DNA of 64,000 bases from Sporosarcina sp. FSL W8-0480 (GTDB lineage Bacteria; Bacillota; Bacilli; Bacillales_A; Planococcaceae), in NCBI RefSeq assembly GCF_037963765.1, contig NZ_CP150166.1, positions 2,983,501-3,047,500 on the forward strand, given 5' to 3'. A program made the position numbers and the translations under genes. The notes under the pieces were generated by a model, which searched no databases, had not been told where the DNA came from, and saw only the letters and a list, made by a program, of their open reading frames with translations. Positions 8,570-18,348 of the stretch are shown in pieces. Numbering within the stretch: the stretch's first letter is position 1; each line of letters starts with the position of its first letter.

Positions 8570-8764
8570 GATGCATTCTCCTTTTGTTTTGGTTTTGTTT
8601 GGCGAATCGCCTCTTCTAATGCCTATGTTACTCTGTTTTTCCCAAAACAAAAAGATAAGAAAGAGGTTGTTCACAAATCAGTCAAGGACAAAGCGCTTAC
8701 ATTTGTCATATTTTCGACTAAGTTGTCCGTATTGCACAACGAATCAAAACAAACACATGAAAAA

Positions 8765-9952
8765 TCACTGCTTACTCGACAACCACAGGGATTTCATTTC
8801 ATCTTCTATAGTAGAGAATATTAATAGTCGGTACTCGCCAAATGTATAATACTCGATATATTCGTTGAAAATATCATCGAACACTTTCTTCTCCGGCTTC
8901 CCCAATAGTGTTCTTAGCTCTTCCGTCGAATTGGTCAATGCCATTTTAGATACAACTATGAATGAAACATCCTGCGTCCCTTCATTATAAAAGTACGTAT
9001 ATCCGCCTGGAAATTCATAGTAAGGACCGCCCTCATAGTAATCATGGACAACCCAGTCATCTCTTTCCTGCAGCAACTTGTCGATCGGTTGCCCAAGTTG
9101 CACATTCTGATTGATAAACATGCCTTCTGACAATAAAGCTTTAGATTGTTCTGTAAAAGTGTACTGCGGAAAAGCGAGGTAGAAATGCTGATATTCATGC
9201 CACTTGCCCACCAAATATTCTCCTGACGCCAACCCGAATTCCTCCTGATCGGTATAGGTTCTTTCAAAGTGGAAAGCAAAACTCAATTTTTCAGGATGCC
9301 ATTTCCATGTTGTAAACGTCCATCCGGGAACAGCATCCATCGTGTCTTCCGAATCCAAATATATTTGCAAATAACCATCTTCGATTGCCCTAAACGTTGG
9401 AGTCGAGGCCTCCACATCACCTTTTCCATCAAATTGAATCTCTTTCAATCTTTCACCGTCATAAACCCATGCTGTAATTAAATTCAGCTTTGGACTCTCC
9501 TTCCGGGCCAAGCTAAAGATTGTATACTCCCCCAACGTGTACGTACCAAGCGATTCTTCAAAATTAGTCAACAAACCATCAATCTGTAATTGCATCTCAG
9601 CTTCCTCAGCACCTTCTTTCGCCAAGAATATAGTGTACGAACCTCCGTCAGCAAGCTGATTTTTTCCAATAACGGAAGACAACGTTTCGGTTTCGATCAA
9701 ATATACATCCCCAACCGCTTCACCCGACCGAACTACTGTAGTTGCAATCGCATGCTCCTTCGCCGCCTCTATTGAAATGAAAACACCAACTTCTTCATTC
9801 ATATCAACTTCCGGTTCAGAAACCCCTTCATCTATAACTTCATTCTCAGGAAGCGAAATCGGTGCTTTCTCACTACACCCCGCAACGATTAAAGCAATCA
9901 ACACCAAGCCCACTATTCCCTGCAAACCGCGAAAAGTAATTCCAGGAAGCAT
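8765..9952 (-). CDS. Putative lipoprotein of unknown function
   Basis: The ATG at 9952 begins a 395-residue protein with a clear lipobox (LVLIALIVAGC), so lipid attachment at the outer membrane face is expected. A longer reading overlaps the serine hydrolase gene out of frame and is unlikely. The mature part has an acidic linker, then mixed alpha/beta sequence. The last 120 residues (from about GQPIDKLLQERDDW, with Tyr-rich YYEGGPYYEFPGGYTYFYN) resemble DUF4309-like lipoprotein tails; that resemblance is weak. The gene starts 25 nt after the serine hydrolase stop, so the two are probably co-transcribed. Confidence 0.72.
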   Translation of the reverse strand: MLPGITFRGLQGIVGLVLIALIVAGCSEKAPISLPENEVIDEGVSEPEVDMNEEVGVFISIEAAKEHAIATTVVRSGEAVGDVYLIETETLSSVIGKNQLADGGSYTIFLAKEGAEEAEMQLQIDGLLTNFEESLGTYTLGEYTIFSLARKESPKLNLITAWVYDGERLKEIQFDGKGDVEASTPTFRAIEDGYLQIYLDSEDTMDAVPGWTFTTWKWHPEKLSFAFHFERTYTDQEEFGLASGEYLVGKWHEYQHFYLAFPQYTFTEQSKALLSEGMFINQNVQLGQPIDKLLQERDDWVVHDYYEGGPYYEFPGGYTYFYNEGTQDVSFIVVSKMALTNSTEELRTLLGKPEKKVFDDIFNEYIEYYTFGEYRLLIFSTIEDEMKSLWLSSKQ

Positions 9953-9977
9953 AATTGCAGTCACCCACCTTTCATTT

Positions 9978-11303
9978 TTACTGCTTGACCAACATCCTAA
10001 GCCCCAAAAACATCGCCCATGCATCATTTTCCCCGTCAAAAAAGAAGCGTATCGGTTTTTCTGTCTTCTCAATGACGAGGGTCGAATCATCGCTTGAACG
10101 AAGAGTAAAAGTTTCATTCCCAATGGTTGCCGTAGCCACATCATCATTCAAAGAGATGACCACCTCGGCACCCTCTCCCGAGCGATACGTTCCTACCATT
10201 CGCTTGAGTTGTTCAATGTCCATATCATATTGCGGTTCCACACTTCTTTTCTGATCAATCGGAAGCCCTAATACAGCATTTACCGCCGCAAGCCAAATGG
10301 CATCAGCACTTACATTACTCAAATTCGTCAACACAGCCACCGTTATCCCGCGTTCTAAAATGAATCCAAAATTAGATGAAACACCCGGCTGCCCTCCGCC
10401 ATGCTCAATTAGTGTAACTCCAGAGTAATCTGGGGTAATCTTGAGCGCATACCCATAATGGCTATTTCCGCTCACCCAGTGTATAGGTGTGGTCATTTTT
10501 CGTACATATTGATCGCCAACAATCTTCCCCGATTCACCAACATATGCCTCCCCATACTTAAGCAAATCCAATACAGTCGATCGTATGCCGCCACCGACAG
10601 CATAATTCCCTAACGTAGGCCAAGGACATTCCTTCGGATCCCCTTCCTCCAAAACGTACGGCACAGTTACATTCTCAAAGCCCTTCAATTCCTGAAGATC
10701 ATATGTAGTCCGTTCCATCCCCAACGGATTGATAATTAACCTTCGGATAAAGTCTTGATAATTTTCGCCGGTTATCCGTTCGATCACTGCCCCCAACAAT
10801 AAAAACATATCATTGTTGTAGCAAATAAATTCAGCTGGTCTGCCCAAATAGGTATGATCAATTTCATTCAAATAACGCAAATGCTCATCAAATCCATTCA
10901 ACTTTTCCAGGCGCTCCATCGTCCCAAGTCCAGTTGTATGCGATAAAAGATGATGAATTGTAATTTCATCAGTAAACCCACAATCTTTCAACTTGAAATC
11001 AGGAAGATGTTTACTCACCGGATCTTCAAGTTGCAATTTGCCTTCCTCAACCAATTTCATAATAGCGAGCGCGGTAAATGACTTTGTAATAGAAGCAACA
11101 CCAAAAATTGTCTCCGGTGTCACAGGCCCATTCGTTGTTAAATCTCTCACTCCAAAGCCTTTTTGATAGATTACTTCCCCATTCTCAGAAATTGCTACCG
11201 CAACACCGGGAATCTTTTCGACATCCATTACTTTCCTTACATACAACTCAAACCCTTCCCACCGACTCACATGCACCATTCCTTTCGCTTCAAGAATTTT
11301 CAT
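9978..11303 (-). CDS. Serine hydrolase, class C beta-lactamase / penicillin-binding protein 4* family
   Basis: 441 residues. Ser71-x-x-Lys74 (SITK) is the nucleophile motif, Tyr161-x-Asn163 (YNN) the second, and HGGG (EHGGGQPG) replaces KTG. A DUF3471-like C-terminal segment follows at about 345-441. Family members hydrolyse D-amino-acid peptides or esters; the true substrate cannot be inferred. No signal peptide is seen, so it is probably cytoplasmic. The start is uncertain: 11303 has a weak site, while the ATG at 11279 directly follows GAAAGGA. It is upstream of and probably co-transcribed with the lipoprotein. Confidence 0.88.
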   Translation of the reverse strand: MKILEAKGMVHVSRWEGFELYVRKVMDVEKIPGVAVAISENGEVIYQKGFGVRDLTTNGPVTPETIFGVASITKSFTALAIMKLVEEGKLQLEDPVSKHLPDFKLKDCGFTDEITIHHLLSHTTGLGTMERLEKLNGFDEHLRYLNEIDHTYLGRPAEFICYNNDMFLLLGAVIERITGENYQDFIRRLIINPLGMERTTYDLQELKGFENVTVPYVLEEGDPKECPWPTLGNYAVGGGIRSTVLDLLKYGEAYVGESGKIVGDQYVRKMTTPIHWVSGNSHYGYALKITPDYSGVTLIEHGGGQPGVSSNFGFILERGITVAVLTNLSNVSADAIWLAAVNAVLGLPIDQKRSVEPQYDMDIEQLKRMVGTYRSGEGAEVVISLNDDVATATIGNETFTLRSSDDSTLVIEKTEKPIRFFFDGENDAWAMFLGLRMLVKQ

Positions 11304-11342
11304 TTAATTAATTCTAACACTCTCACTGACCGTTTAATAGAC

Positions 11343-11374
11343 GAAAAAAGACCAATAGCAACGCGGCCATTGGC
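11343..11374 (-). terminator. Rho-independent terminator
   Basis: Complementary arms CCAATAGC (11352-11359) and GCCATTGG (11366-11373) are followed on the minus strand by TCTTTTTTCG. It ends the transcript of the 248-residue gene. Confidence 0.75.
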
Positions 11375-11388
11375 ATTCCTCATTAAGT

Positions 11389-12135
11389 TCACCACATCTT
11401 CTCATACGTTTCAATCCCAACTTTAGCATTATACGTATATCCGATATTCTCAATAATCTCTTTTACCGTTTTCACACCGATTTGTGAATACGCCCGATTT
11501 AAAGTCAGCGTGTTATTCGTAGCGTATTCAGGCCATTCTTTTCGTGTCGTATAAGGTGTATTCACGAAATAATAAGCTTCGATTTCTCCAATTCGCTCAT
11601 AGTCTGTGCGCCTTATCAGCGGCCGTAAATACCCCATTTGTTCGATCAACTTTTTTGCTTCGTATTTCTGGGCGGCTGTTTCAAATGACATTTTGGCCGA
11701 GAAAATCTTATCTCCACGAGAATTCCACAGCTCCGTCGGGCGATAGATGTGTACGTTCAAATCATGGTGGGTAACAAGATCCTTTTCTATAATCTTCTTT
11801 TCCGACGTGATTCTGTCGTAATTAAACTTAATGCCAAGCACCTGCAAAATTTCAATCGTTGCACTCGGCCCACTACCACTGTATCCGCAAGTCGCCCCAC
11901 TTAACCAAATCTCCCGCTCACTATCACCGTTCCGTAAGATAAATGTGTAGTTTCTTAACTGAAACTCCCTTTTCCCTTCATCTAAATAGATATCCGGGAC
12001 GTTTCGATAGAGTGCCGGTATATCCTCATCGTTGAAATATACCTCAAAACTCGTCACCGCTTCCAATAAATCCAAATTCGCTTTAATAAACCTCACCGTG
12101 CTATGGGGATCACCACTAAACCGAATGATTTCCAT
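11389..12135 (-). CDS. Conserved-looking hypothetical protein, 248 residues
   Basis: No family recognised. The protein is soluble, with a notable ATCGYSGSGPSATIEILQVLG segment near residues 80-100, preceded by beta-rich sequence and followed by a helical, charged C-terminal half rich in Tyr and Arg. The Gly-rich segment could bind a phosphate or nucleotide, but no canonical P-loop (GxxxxGKS/T) is present. GGGAGG-like sequence precedes the ATG at 12135. It is monocistronic with its own terminator. A phage or accessory origin is possible but not supported by anything else nearby. Confidence 0.65.
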   Translation of the reverse strand: MEIIRFSGDPHSTVRFIKANLDLLEAVTSFEVYFNDEDIPALYRNVPDIYLDEGKREFQLRNYTFILRNGDSEREIWLSGATCGYSGSGPSATIEILQVLGIKFNYDRITSEKKIIEKDLVTHHDLNVHIYRPTELWNSRGDKIFSAKMSFETAAQKYEAKKLIEQMGYLRPLIRRTDYERIGEIEAYYFVNTPYTTRKEWPEYATNNTLTLNRAYSQIGVKTVKEIIENIGYTYNAKVGIETYEKMW

Positions 12136-12236
12136 GTTACAATTCCTCCCTATAGATTGCTCTAAAGAAAGGTATGTTGTAATGATAGATGAATAGCACT
12201 TATTTAGATTGATTATGCCTCATTTTAAAGGATTCT

Positions 12237-12302
12237 TTGAGCGCGCGGCTGCATTCTTGAGCGCAAAATCCGCTTCTTGAGCGCCTCGACAACGTTTGAG
12301 AT
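12237..12302. repeat. Short tandem array, 20-bp period, core TTGAGCGC
   Basis: Three units of 20 bp begin TTGAGCGC and continue with variable sequence ending in TTC; a fourth starts TTTGAG. It is non-coding, downstream of the hydroxyacid dehydrogenase gene. The design (fixed core plus variable remainder) matches the arrays at 25.3 and 35.7 kb. Confidence 0.7.
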
Positions 12303-12307
12303 TGAAA

Positions 12308-13276
12308 CTACTTTCCTCGAATCCCATCCCCATTGATCAACGACGGCGGTTTCTCACCTGTCAAACCGGCGATTAAATTCCTGATTGCAAGCTCTTCCAT
12401 TTTCCTGCGAGTTTCCAAAGTCGCGGATCCGATATGCGGGAGAGTGACGACATTCCTCAGCCCAATGAATGGGTGATTTTTGCCAAGCGGCTCCTTTTCA
12501 TAAACATCCAGTCCCGCTGCAAGGATTCGACCTTCCTTCAAGGCAGCCACCAAATCAGCCTCATTCACTAACGCACCTCTTGATCCATTAACAAAAATAG
12601 CTGTTTCCTTCATTAATTTAAACTCACGGGCACTGATCAGATGAACCGTTTCCGCAGTTAACGGTGCCATCAAGCAGACAAAATCAGCTTGCTGCAATAG
12701 GTCATCCAATTCCATATATCTCGCATTGAGTTTTTCCTCAGCTTCCGGCTTTCTTGAGCGATTATGATAAAGTATGTCCATTCCGAATCCGAACCGCCCT
12801 CGTTTCGCTATGGCTTGCCCGATTTTCCCCATCCCGATGATGCCAAGCGTTTTTCCATGAACATCCATGCCAAATAGAGATTCACTTAATTTCCCTGTCC
12901 AGTTCCCCTTTTTGACATATTGATCAAGTTCAGGAATTCTTCTTGCAGTTGCAAGGAGCAGACTAAAAATTGTATCGGCTGTTGTTTCGGTTAGGACATC
13001 AGGTGTGTTGGTTGCTAAAATCCCCCGCCTCGTTAGCTCATCAATATCGAGATTGTCATATCCGACTGAAATATTGGAAACTACTTTTAAGAATGGTGCG
13101 CGCTCCAACAATGCCCTATCAACTTTCAAACTTGAGCCAATCAAGCCAGTGGCCGTCACAATCTCCTTATTGAATTCCCCACTTCCTGGAGCGGCCGTAA
13201 CAACAGTGAACCTTTCTTCAAGTTTCATTGTCCCTTCTTCCGAAATCGGAGTGTAAATCAATATTTTCTCCTTCAA
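12308..13276 (-). CDS. D-isomer-specific 2-hydroxyacid dehydrogenase (glyoxylate/hydroxypyruvate/2-ketogluconate reductase type)
   Basis: An NAD(P)-dependent reductase of 2-keto acids. The TTG at 13276 has GGGAGG 8 nt upstream and begins LKEKILIYTP, as family members do; an earlier in-frame start has no site. The Rossmann motif GIIGMGKIGQAIAKR and the catalytic trio Arg (NGSRGALV), Glu (YEKEPLG) and His (LPHIGSAT) are all present. It is the last gene of the hexarate region, after the regulator gene. A role in reducing 2-keto acids or tartronate semialdehyde from sugar acids fits, but the substrate is not readable. A hairpin lies just upstream, so expression may be partly uncoupled. Confidence 0.88.
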   Translation of the reverse strand: MKEKILIYTPISEEGTMKLEERFTVVTAAPGSGEFNKEIVTATGLIGSSLKVDRALLERAPFLKVVSNISVGYDNLDIDELTRRGILATNTPDVLTETTADTIFSLLLATARRIPELDQYVKKGNWTGKLSESLFGMDVHGKTLGIIGMGKIGQAIAKRGRFGFGMDILYHNRSRKPEAEEKLNARYMELDDLLQQADFVCLMAPLTAETVHLISAREFKLMKETAIFVNGSRGALVNEADLVAALKEGRILAAGLDVYEKEPLGKNHPFIGLRNVVTLPHIGSATLETRRKMEELAIRNLIAGLTGEKPPSLINGDGIRGK

Positions 13277-13296
13277 CTTGAATTCCTCCCTTAAAG

Positions 13297-13337
13297 AAAA
13301 CAGGACAGGAAATTGCACATTTCCCGTCCTGTTTTCA
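13297..13337 (-). terminator. Terminator after the GntR gene, inside the hexarate region
   Basis: The stem begins at the gntR stop codon: AAAACAGGAC pairs with GTCCTGTTTT around the inner GGAAAT/ATTTCC arms, followed by TTTCTTT on the minus strand. Only about 20 nt remain before the next start codon, so the dehydrogenase probably depends on read-through. Confidence 0.8.
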
Positions 13338-14024
13338 CGATGATTTATTTTGATCGTTCAAAATTTTATCCCGTACATAACTTAAGTGACTGTACATCTT
13401 TTGGAAAGCTTCAATTGGATCCCGTTTTTTCAGGGCCTCATAAATTTCAGTGTGGTACTGGATCGTTAATTCCGGCTCCCGCACTTTGATGAGTGAGTCG
13501 GTTTTTTCATGCGCCATCAATAGGGACTCAATCATCCCTTCCACAACTGGATTTTTCGCGCTGTAGGCGATGATTCTATGGAACTGCTTATCGTACATTC
13601 CATAGTCTTCATCATTTTTCCGGATATTTTCAATCGTCACTGCAAGTTCAGCAAGCTCACTATCTGTAATTTTTTCGGCTGCGATTGTAACAAGTCCAAG
13701 TTCCAGTGTCATCCTCGCTTCAATGACGGCCGGGAGATTGTTGATGGAAATGGCTAACATCGCACGGAACGGACTGCTTCCGACTTTTTCATTCACAAAC
13801 GTTCCGCCACGTGGCTTTCTTGAAATGACTTCAAGCGTTTCAAGCGAACTTAGTGCTTCGCGGATGACAGGGCGGCTGACGTCCAATTTCTCCATCAGCT
13901 CCATCTCAGGCGGAAGCCTGTCGCCCGGTTTCAATTCCCCCCTGAACAAGAGTGAGATAATCTGTTCCATTACTTGCTGGGCGAGGGTGTTACGCTTCAC
14001 CGTATCAACATTATATAACTGCAA
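13335..14024 (-). CDS. ycbG: GntR-family (FadR subfamily) regulator of the hexarate operon
   Basis: 229 residues. An N-terminal winged helix (RNTLAQQVMEQIISLLFRGELKPGDRLPPEMELMEKLDVSRPVIREAL) is followed by an all-helical FCD ligand domain (about 90-220) with the expected metal-binding Asp/His region. The TTG start at 14024 has AAAGGAGG 7 nt upstream. Position after gudD matches B. subtilis ycbG, so the symbol is by synteny. It probably represses the operon and is relieved by a hexarate or a derivative. Sites of FadR type (TNGTNNNACNA) lie before tctB and kdgD, and a related palindrome lies before this gene, suggesting autoregulation. Confidence 0.9.
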   Translation of the reverse strand: MQLYNVDTVKRNTLAQQVMEQIISLLFRGELKPGDRLPPEMELMEKLDVSRPVIREALSSLETLEVISRKPRGGTFVNEKVGSSPFRAMLAISINNLPAVIEARMTLELGLVTIAAEKITDSELAELAVTIENIRKNDEDYGMYDKQFHRIIAYSAKNPVVEGMIESLLMAHEKTDSLIKVREPELTIQYHTEIYEALKKRDPIEAFQKMYSHLSYVRDKILNDQNKSS

Positions 14025-14049
14025 ATCGGTACCTCCTTTCCTCTTTAAT

Positions 14050-14062
14050 ATTGACGGACAAT
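14050..14062. promoter_or_regulatory. Putative GntR operator upstream of gntR
   Basis: ATTGACGGACAAT keeps the ATTG/CAAT arms of the perfect operators upstream of kdgD and tctB (ATTGTAAGACAAT) and is flanked by T/A to give TATTG...CAATA. It lies 26-38 nt before the gntR start. Confidence 0.6.
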
Positions 14063-14140
14063 ACTACAATTTAATCTAGCTTAAGTATACTATTCTTAGA
14101 CAAAAAACTAAATATCAGAATGCACAGACATAGGAATTAT

Positions 14141-15496
14141 TTATCGAACAAGACAAGGCTTTTTCGGATCAAATTTCCACCCGGGGATCAAATACTGCAT
14201 CCCGACAGAATCATCGCGAGTGCCTAACTTCATATCGACATACAACTTATGTGCTTTTTCAATCTCTCCCATATCGATTTCGAGGCCGAATCCACCTGTT
14301 TTAGGTACTTCAACTTCTCCACCTTTTATCTGAAAAGGTTCTTTCGTTAAGCGCTGTCCATCTTGCCATATCCAATGTGTGTCAATCGCCGTTATTTTGC
14401 CTGGTGCAGCTGCAGCAACATGTGTGAACATTGCGAGTGAAATATCAAAGTGGTTATTGGAGTGCGAGCCCCATGTTAATCCCCAATCATTGCACATTTG
14501 CGCAACGCGAACCGAACCTTGCATCGTCCAGAAATGAGGATCCGCAAGTGGGATATCAACAGCATTCAATTGGATTGTATGACCCATTTGGCGCCAATCT
14601 GTTGCAATCATATTGGTCGCTGTCGGAAGGTTAGTTGCGCGGCGGAATTCTGCCATAGTTTCACGTCCTGAATAGCCGTCTTCTGGACCACATGGATCCT
14701 CTGCATAAGCAAGGACATCACCCAATCCTTTACAGAGACGGATTGCATCTTCCAATAACCAACCGCCATTCGGGTCAAGGGTGATTCGAGCATCGGGGAA
14801 CCGTTTCGCAAGCGCAGTGACCGCTTCAATCTCCTGCTCGCCGGCTAAAACGCCGCCTTTCAGCTTGAAATCTTCAAAACCGTATTTATCGTATGCTGCT
14901 TCCGCCAGGCGAACGATACTTTCAGGTGTCAGCGCCTCTTCATGTCGAATGCGGTCCCAACCGTCTGCTTCGCCAACCCCATCATTGTAGGCAAGATCCG
15001 TCTTTTTCCGATCACCAACGTAAAATAAATAGCCTAACATTTTCACTTTATCACGTTGTTGACCTTCACCTAAAAGTTCCGCGACCGGCACATTTAAATG
15101 TTTCCCTAAAAGGTCCAAGAATGCTGCTTCAAGTGCAGTCACCGCATGGATCGTCGTGCGCAAATCGAATGTTTGATTACCACGGCCACCTACGTCTTTA
15201 TGCGCAAATGCGATGCGAACTTGATTAAGCACTGAATTATATCTTCCGATGGATTGCCCTTTGACTAATGGAATCGACTCTTCGAGTGTACGGCGTATCG
15301 CCTCTCCGCCTGGAACCTCCCCAGCACCAACGTTTCCACTACTGTCTTCAAGCAATACGATATTTCGTGTAAAGTACGGAGCATGTGCACCGCTCAGATT
15401 CAACAACATGCTGTCCCGGCCCGCTACAGGAATAACTGTCACTTTCGTGATCACCGGTGTTTCCGTCTTCTTTGCTTCTTCAATAGCTGTTTTCAT
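14141..15496 (-). CDS. gudD: Glucarate dehydratase
   Basis: An enolase-superfamily enzyme converting D-glucarate (and L-idarate) to 5-dehydro-4-deoxyglucarate. 451 residues, the usual length. The N-terminal capping domain includes [15 protein letters not shown]; the barrel carries Lys211/Lys213 (FKLKGG), the metal ligands Asp241 (DPNGG) and Glu266 (AYAEDPCG), and the His of [22 protein letters not shown] precedes the ATG. It starts 11 nt after the gudP stop, so the two are one transcript. Order gudP-gudD-gntR matches B. subtilis ycbE-F-G. Confidence 0.96.
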   Translation of the reverse strand: MKTAIEEAKKTETPVITKVTVIPVAGRDSMLLNLSGAHAPYFTRNIVLLEDSSGNVGAGEVPGGEAIRRTLEESIPLVKGQSIGRYNSVLNQVRIAFAHKDVGGRGNQTFDLRTTIHAVTALEAAFLDLLGKHLNVPVAELLGEGQQRDKVKMLGYLFYVGDRKKTDLAYNDGVGEADGWDRIRHEEALTPESIVRLAEAAYDKYGFEDFKLKGGVLAGEQEIEAVTALAKRFPDARITLDPNGGWLLEDAIRLCKGLGDVLAYAEDPCGPEDGYSGRETMAEFRRATNLPTATNMIATDWRQMGHTIQLNAVDIPLADPHFWTMQGSVRVAQMCNDWGLTWGSHSNNHFDISLAMFTHVAAAAPGKITAIDTHWIWQDGQRLTKEPFQIKGGEVEVPKTGGFGLEIDMGEIEKAHKLYVDMKLGTRDDSVGMQYLIPGWKFDPKKPCLVR

Positions 15497-15507
15497 TTCG
15501 TCGCCCC

Positions 15508-16797
15508 CTATTTAATAGAAACTTGTTTAATTTCCCCAACGAAAAATACATAGCAAAGTATAGCAAAAACTGCATGGATGCCTACGTACAACAAAGCCAA
15601 TTCGAATGAACCCGTCCACTGTACAAGGAACCCGATAACGATAGGTGTGACAATGCCTGCCGAATTGCCAAACATATTGAATAGCCCACCATTCAGTCCA
15701 GCGTTTTCCTTATTCGATGTTTCAGCAACAATCGCCCAGCCCATTCCGCCGAACCCCCTGCCAAAAAACGCAAAGGACATGATGGCAATCAAAAGAACTG
15801 TCGACTCGGCCATTTCTGCAAAGATGATTGACATCGAGCAAAGCATGCCAATGATAATCGGAATCTTCCTTGCTTTAGACAGCGGAACGCCTCTTCCAAT
15901 CAACCCATCCGAAAATCTTCCGCCCCAAAGCTGACCTAAAAACGCCGCCATAGCCGGAATTGTCGAAACGAGTCCAACTTCCATGACGGACAGCCCCTTT
16001 TCACTCACTAAATAGACAGGAAACCAAGTCATAAAGAAGTATGTAATCCCAGTGACGCAATATTGACCGATGTAGATTCCAAGAGTCATTCGATTCGATA
16101 GCAACCGAATGATTGGCCGCTGTCTCCATGGTACCTTCCGAGCTCCAATTCTCTCCACTACTATCTTTTCGACAGGCACGTTCGCCGAATCCGGATCCCT
16201 GTAAAATTTAAACCAAAGTATTGAACAAACCCCGCCAATCACACCGAACACTAAAAATACATACATCCAACCGAAACCTTGTGCTATAAAACCGATGACC
16301 GGTCCAAATAAGACAATCGCAAAGTATTGAGATGAACTGAATACGGAGGAAGCCCTTCCCCTTTCAGACGGGGGGAACCACTCACTGACAATCCGAGCAT
16401 TTGCAGGGAAAACCGGAGCAGTAATAAATCCGCATAAAATCCTTAATAGGAATAAACTGATGAATGCCACTACCGGCGTCAAGTATCCAGTTAGTGCATG
16501 CAAAATAATAACAGTCGTCCATACAAGGATTACCGTGCCATACACCTTGCCTGAACCGAAACGATCTAATATCAGTCCCCCCGGCACTTGACCGATTACA
16601 TACGCCCAACCAAATGCCGAAAACAGAAATCCCATTGCCACATCACCAATGCCTAAATCCGCGGCAATTGGAGCTCCTGCAATCGAAAGAATCGAACGTT
16701 CCGAAAAGCTGACAGCGGAAAAGAAAAAAAGCATCAGCATAATGCCATGCCGCGCTTGTATCCTACGCTGCTTATGCATTGCAGTAAAAACGCTCAT
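15508..16797 (-). CDS. gudP: MFS glucarate transporter
   Basis: A 429-residue major facilitator of the anion:cation symporter (phthalate permease/GudP) branch with about 12 membrane helices. The family motif [19 protein letters not shown] in helix 1 and the [13 protein letters not shown] loop 2-3 motif are visible. It would import glucarate or galactarate with protons. The gene is 81 nt downstream of the semialdehyde dehydrogenase, across a hairpin, and 11 nt before gudD. The operon also encodes a TctABC-type importer, so hexarate uptake may be redundant or divided by substrate. Confidence 0.93.
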   Translation of the reverse strand: MSVFTAMHKQRRIQARHGIMLMLFFFSAVSFSERSILSIAGAPIAADLGIGDVAMGFLFSAFGWAYVIGQVPGGLILDRFGSGKVYGTVILVWTTVIILHALTGYLTPVVAFISLFLLRILCGFITAPVFPANARIVSEWFPPSERGRASSVFSSSQYFAIVLFGPVIGFIAQGFGWMYVFLVFGVIGGVCSILWFKFYRDPDSANVPVEKIVVERIGARKVPWRQRPIIRLLSNRMTLGIYIGQYCVTGITYFFMTWFPVYLVSEKGLSVMEVGLVSTIPAMAAFLGQLWGGRFSDGLIGRGVPLSKARKIPIIIGMLCSMSIIFAEMAESTVLLIAIMSFAFFGRGFGGMGWAIVAETSNKENAGLNGGLFNMFGNSAGIVTPIVIGFLVQWTGSFELALLYVGIHAVFAILCYVFFVGEIKQVSIK

Positions 16798-16841
16798 GCA
16801 TCAAGTTCCTTCCATTCCCGAATTTTGGTTAATAGCCAAAA

Positions 16842-16876
16842 GAAGAGCCGGATTTGTTTTTCTCCGGCTCTTTCCA
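16842..16876 (-). terminator. Intra-operon hairpin between gucD and gudP
   Basis: AAGAGCCGGA and TCCGGCTCTT form a stem followed on the minus strand by CTTCTTTTGG. The U-tract is interrupted, so partial termination, lowering gudP-gudD-gntR relative to upstream genes, is likely. Confidence 0.65.
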
Positions 16877-16878
16877 AA

Positions 16879-18348
16879 TCACTTTACAAAAACGGTCTTA
16901 ATCGACGTGAAGAATTCGATTGCGGCGCGTCCTTGTTCACGCGAATGGGAGCTAGACTGCTTCATCCCGCCAAATGGCGCTTGCAGTTCAACACCTGCAC
17001 TTTCCGCGTTGATGCGTACTAAACCTGCGTCCATTTCATTGATGAAGGATAGAGCTTTCGAAATATTCGTTGTGAATACGGAAGCGCTAAGACCATAATC
17101 CGAGTCATTTGCAAGCTCAAGCGCCTCTTCAAACGACGACACTTTCATCAATGCAAGAACTGGCCCGAAAATCTCTTCACGAGCAATCGCCATATCCGGA
17201 GTCACCTCATCGAAAACTGCCGGCTCAACGAAATATCCTTTTGCATTCGCCCCTTTTTCACATCGATTACCGCCGTAAAGCAATTTCGCTCCTTCTTCTT
17301 TACCTTTTTGAACATAAGAAAGGACCGTATTCAGTTGGCTCTCACTGACAGAAGGGCCCATCCAGCTTCCTTCATCAAGGCCGTCTCCCACAGTAATTTC
17401 CGATACTTTCGTCAACAGCTTCTCACGGAACTCCTCGTAAACTGCTTCATGGACGATCACACGACTTGTCGCCGTGCATTTCTGGCCAGTCGATTTCAAT
17501 CCCCCGCTAATAGTCGCGTCAACAGCAAGATCCAAATCAGCATCTTCCGCAACGATTACCGGGTTTTTCCCACCCATTTCAAGTTGGTACTTAATGCCGC
17601 GCTCAACTGCAAGCTGAGCTATCCTTTTACCAACGCCATTGGATCCTGTGAACGTGATTCCGTTCACTTTAGAATGTTCGGCAAGTCCTTGACCAATGAC
17701 CGAGCCCGATCCCGTCACCATATTGATGACTCCTGCTGGAATCCCGGCTTCATGGAAGCAGTCGATCACTTTTGCACATGTAACAGCCGCCTCACTCGCA
17801 GGCTTCATAACAACTGCATTTCCGTAAATCAAAGCCGGTGCAGCTTTCCAGATTGGAATAGCAACCGGGAAGTTCCACGGAGTGATAACGCCGACTACGC
17901 CAAGCGGTGTTCGTGTCGTGAACATAAGTGCACTGCTATCTGTTGAAGGGATAACATCACCAACCGGGCGCATTCCTTCCCCAGCGTAATAGCGAAGAAT
18001 CGCAATTCCGCGTGCCGTTTCCCCTTTCGCTTCCGGGAATGTTTTCCCCATCTCGCGAGTCATCGTACGCGCGATATCATCGATTCTCTTTTCCATAATG
18101 TCAGCAACTTTGAAAAGTACATCGCCCCGTACGTTACCAGTAAGCTTTCGCCATTCCTTCTGAGCATTCCAAGCCGCCTCAACAGCTTGATCCAAATCTT
18201 CAGATGCCGACATCTGGTAGCGTCCGACCACATCTTCTACGTTTGCCGGATTCAAGCTTTCCCCCGTTTTGCCGGAGCTTGCTTCAACCCACTGTCCGTC
18301 GATATAATTCAGAACTGTTTGGACTGTTGTTTCTGTACTTGTCGTCAT
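16879..18348 (-). CDS. gucD: 2,5-dioxovalerate (alpha-ketoglutarate semialdehyde) dehydrogenase
   Basis: An aldehyde dehydrogenase superfamily member of 489 residues that would oxidise 2,5-dioxopentanoate to 2-oxoglutarate, the last step of hexarate breakdown. Catalytic Cys291 (GQKCTATSR), Glu257 (LEMGGKNP) and the cofactor-binding [10 protein letters not shown] and FTGSNGVGK segments are intact. Its ATG directly follows the kdgD stop codon. The neighbouring dehydratase makes its substrate, which supports the specific name over a generic aldehyde dehydrogenase. Confidence 0.94.
   Translation of the reverse strand: MTTSTETTVQTVLNYIDGQWVEASSGKTGESLNPANVEDVVGRYQMSASEDLDQAVEAAWNAQKEWRKLTGNVRGDVLFKVADIMEKRIDDIARTMTREMGKTFPEAKGETARGIAILRYYAGEGMRPVGDVIPSTDSSALMFTTRTPLGVVGVITPWNFPVAIPIWKAAPALIYGNAVVMKPASEAAVTCAKVIDCFHEAGIPAGVINMVTGSGSVIGQGLAEHSKVNGITFTGSNGVGKRIAQLAVERGIKYQLEMGGKNPVIVAEDADLDLAVDATISGGLKSTGQKCTATSRVIVHEAVYEEFREKLLTKVSEITVGDGLDEGSWMGPSVSESQLNTVLSYVQKGKEEGAKLLYGGNRCEKGANAKGYFVEPAVFDEVTPDMAIAREEIFGPVLALMKVSSFEEALELANDSDYGLSASVFTTNISKALSFINEMDAGLVRINAESAGVELQAPFGGMKQSSSHSREQGRAAIEFFTSIKTVFVK

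Noticed and set aside
8450-8674. A 74-residue version of the small minus-strand protein
   Set aside because: The upstream ATG has no site, whereas the ATG at 8569 follows AAAAGGAGAA at proper distance and begins the conserved-looking part.
8493-8849. Plus-strand frame of 118 codons
   Set aside because: No ribosome binding site; it overlaps the 39-residue gene and the lipoprotein gene on the other strand and looks like a shadow.
9953-10147. Longer N-terminus of the lipoprotein
   Set aside because: It would overlap the serine hydrolase gene out of frame and place 65 residues before a clear lipoprotein signal peptide.
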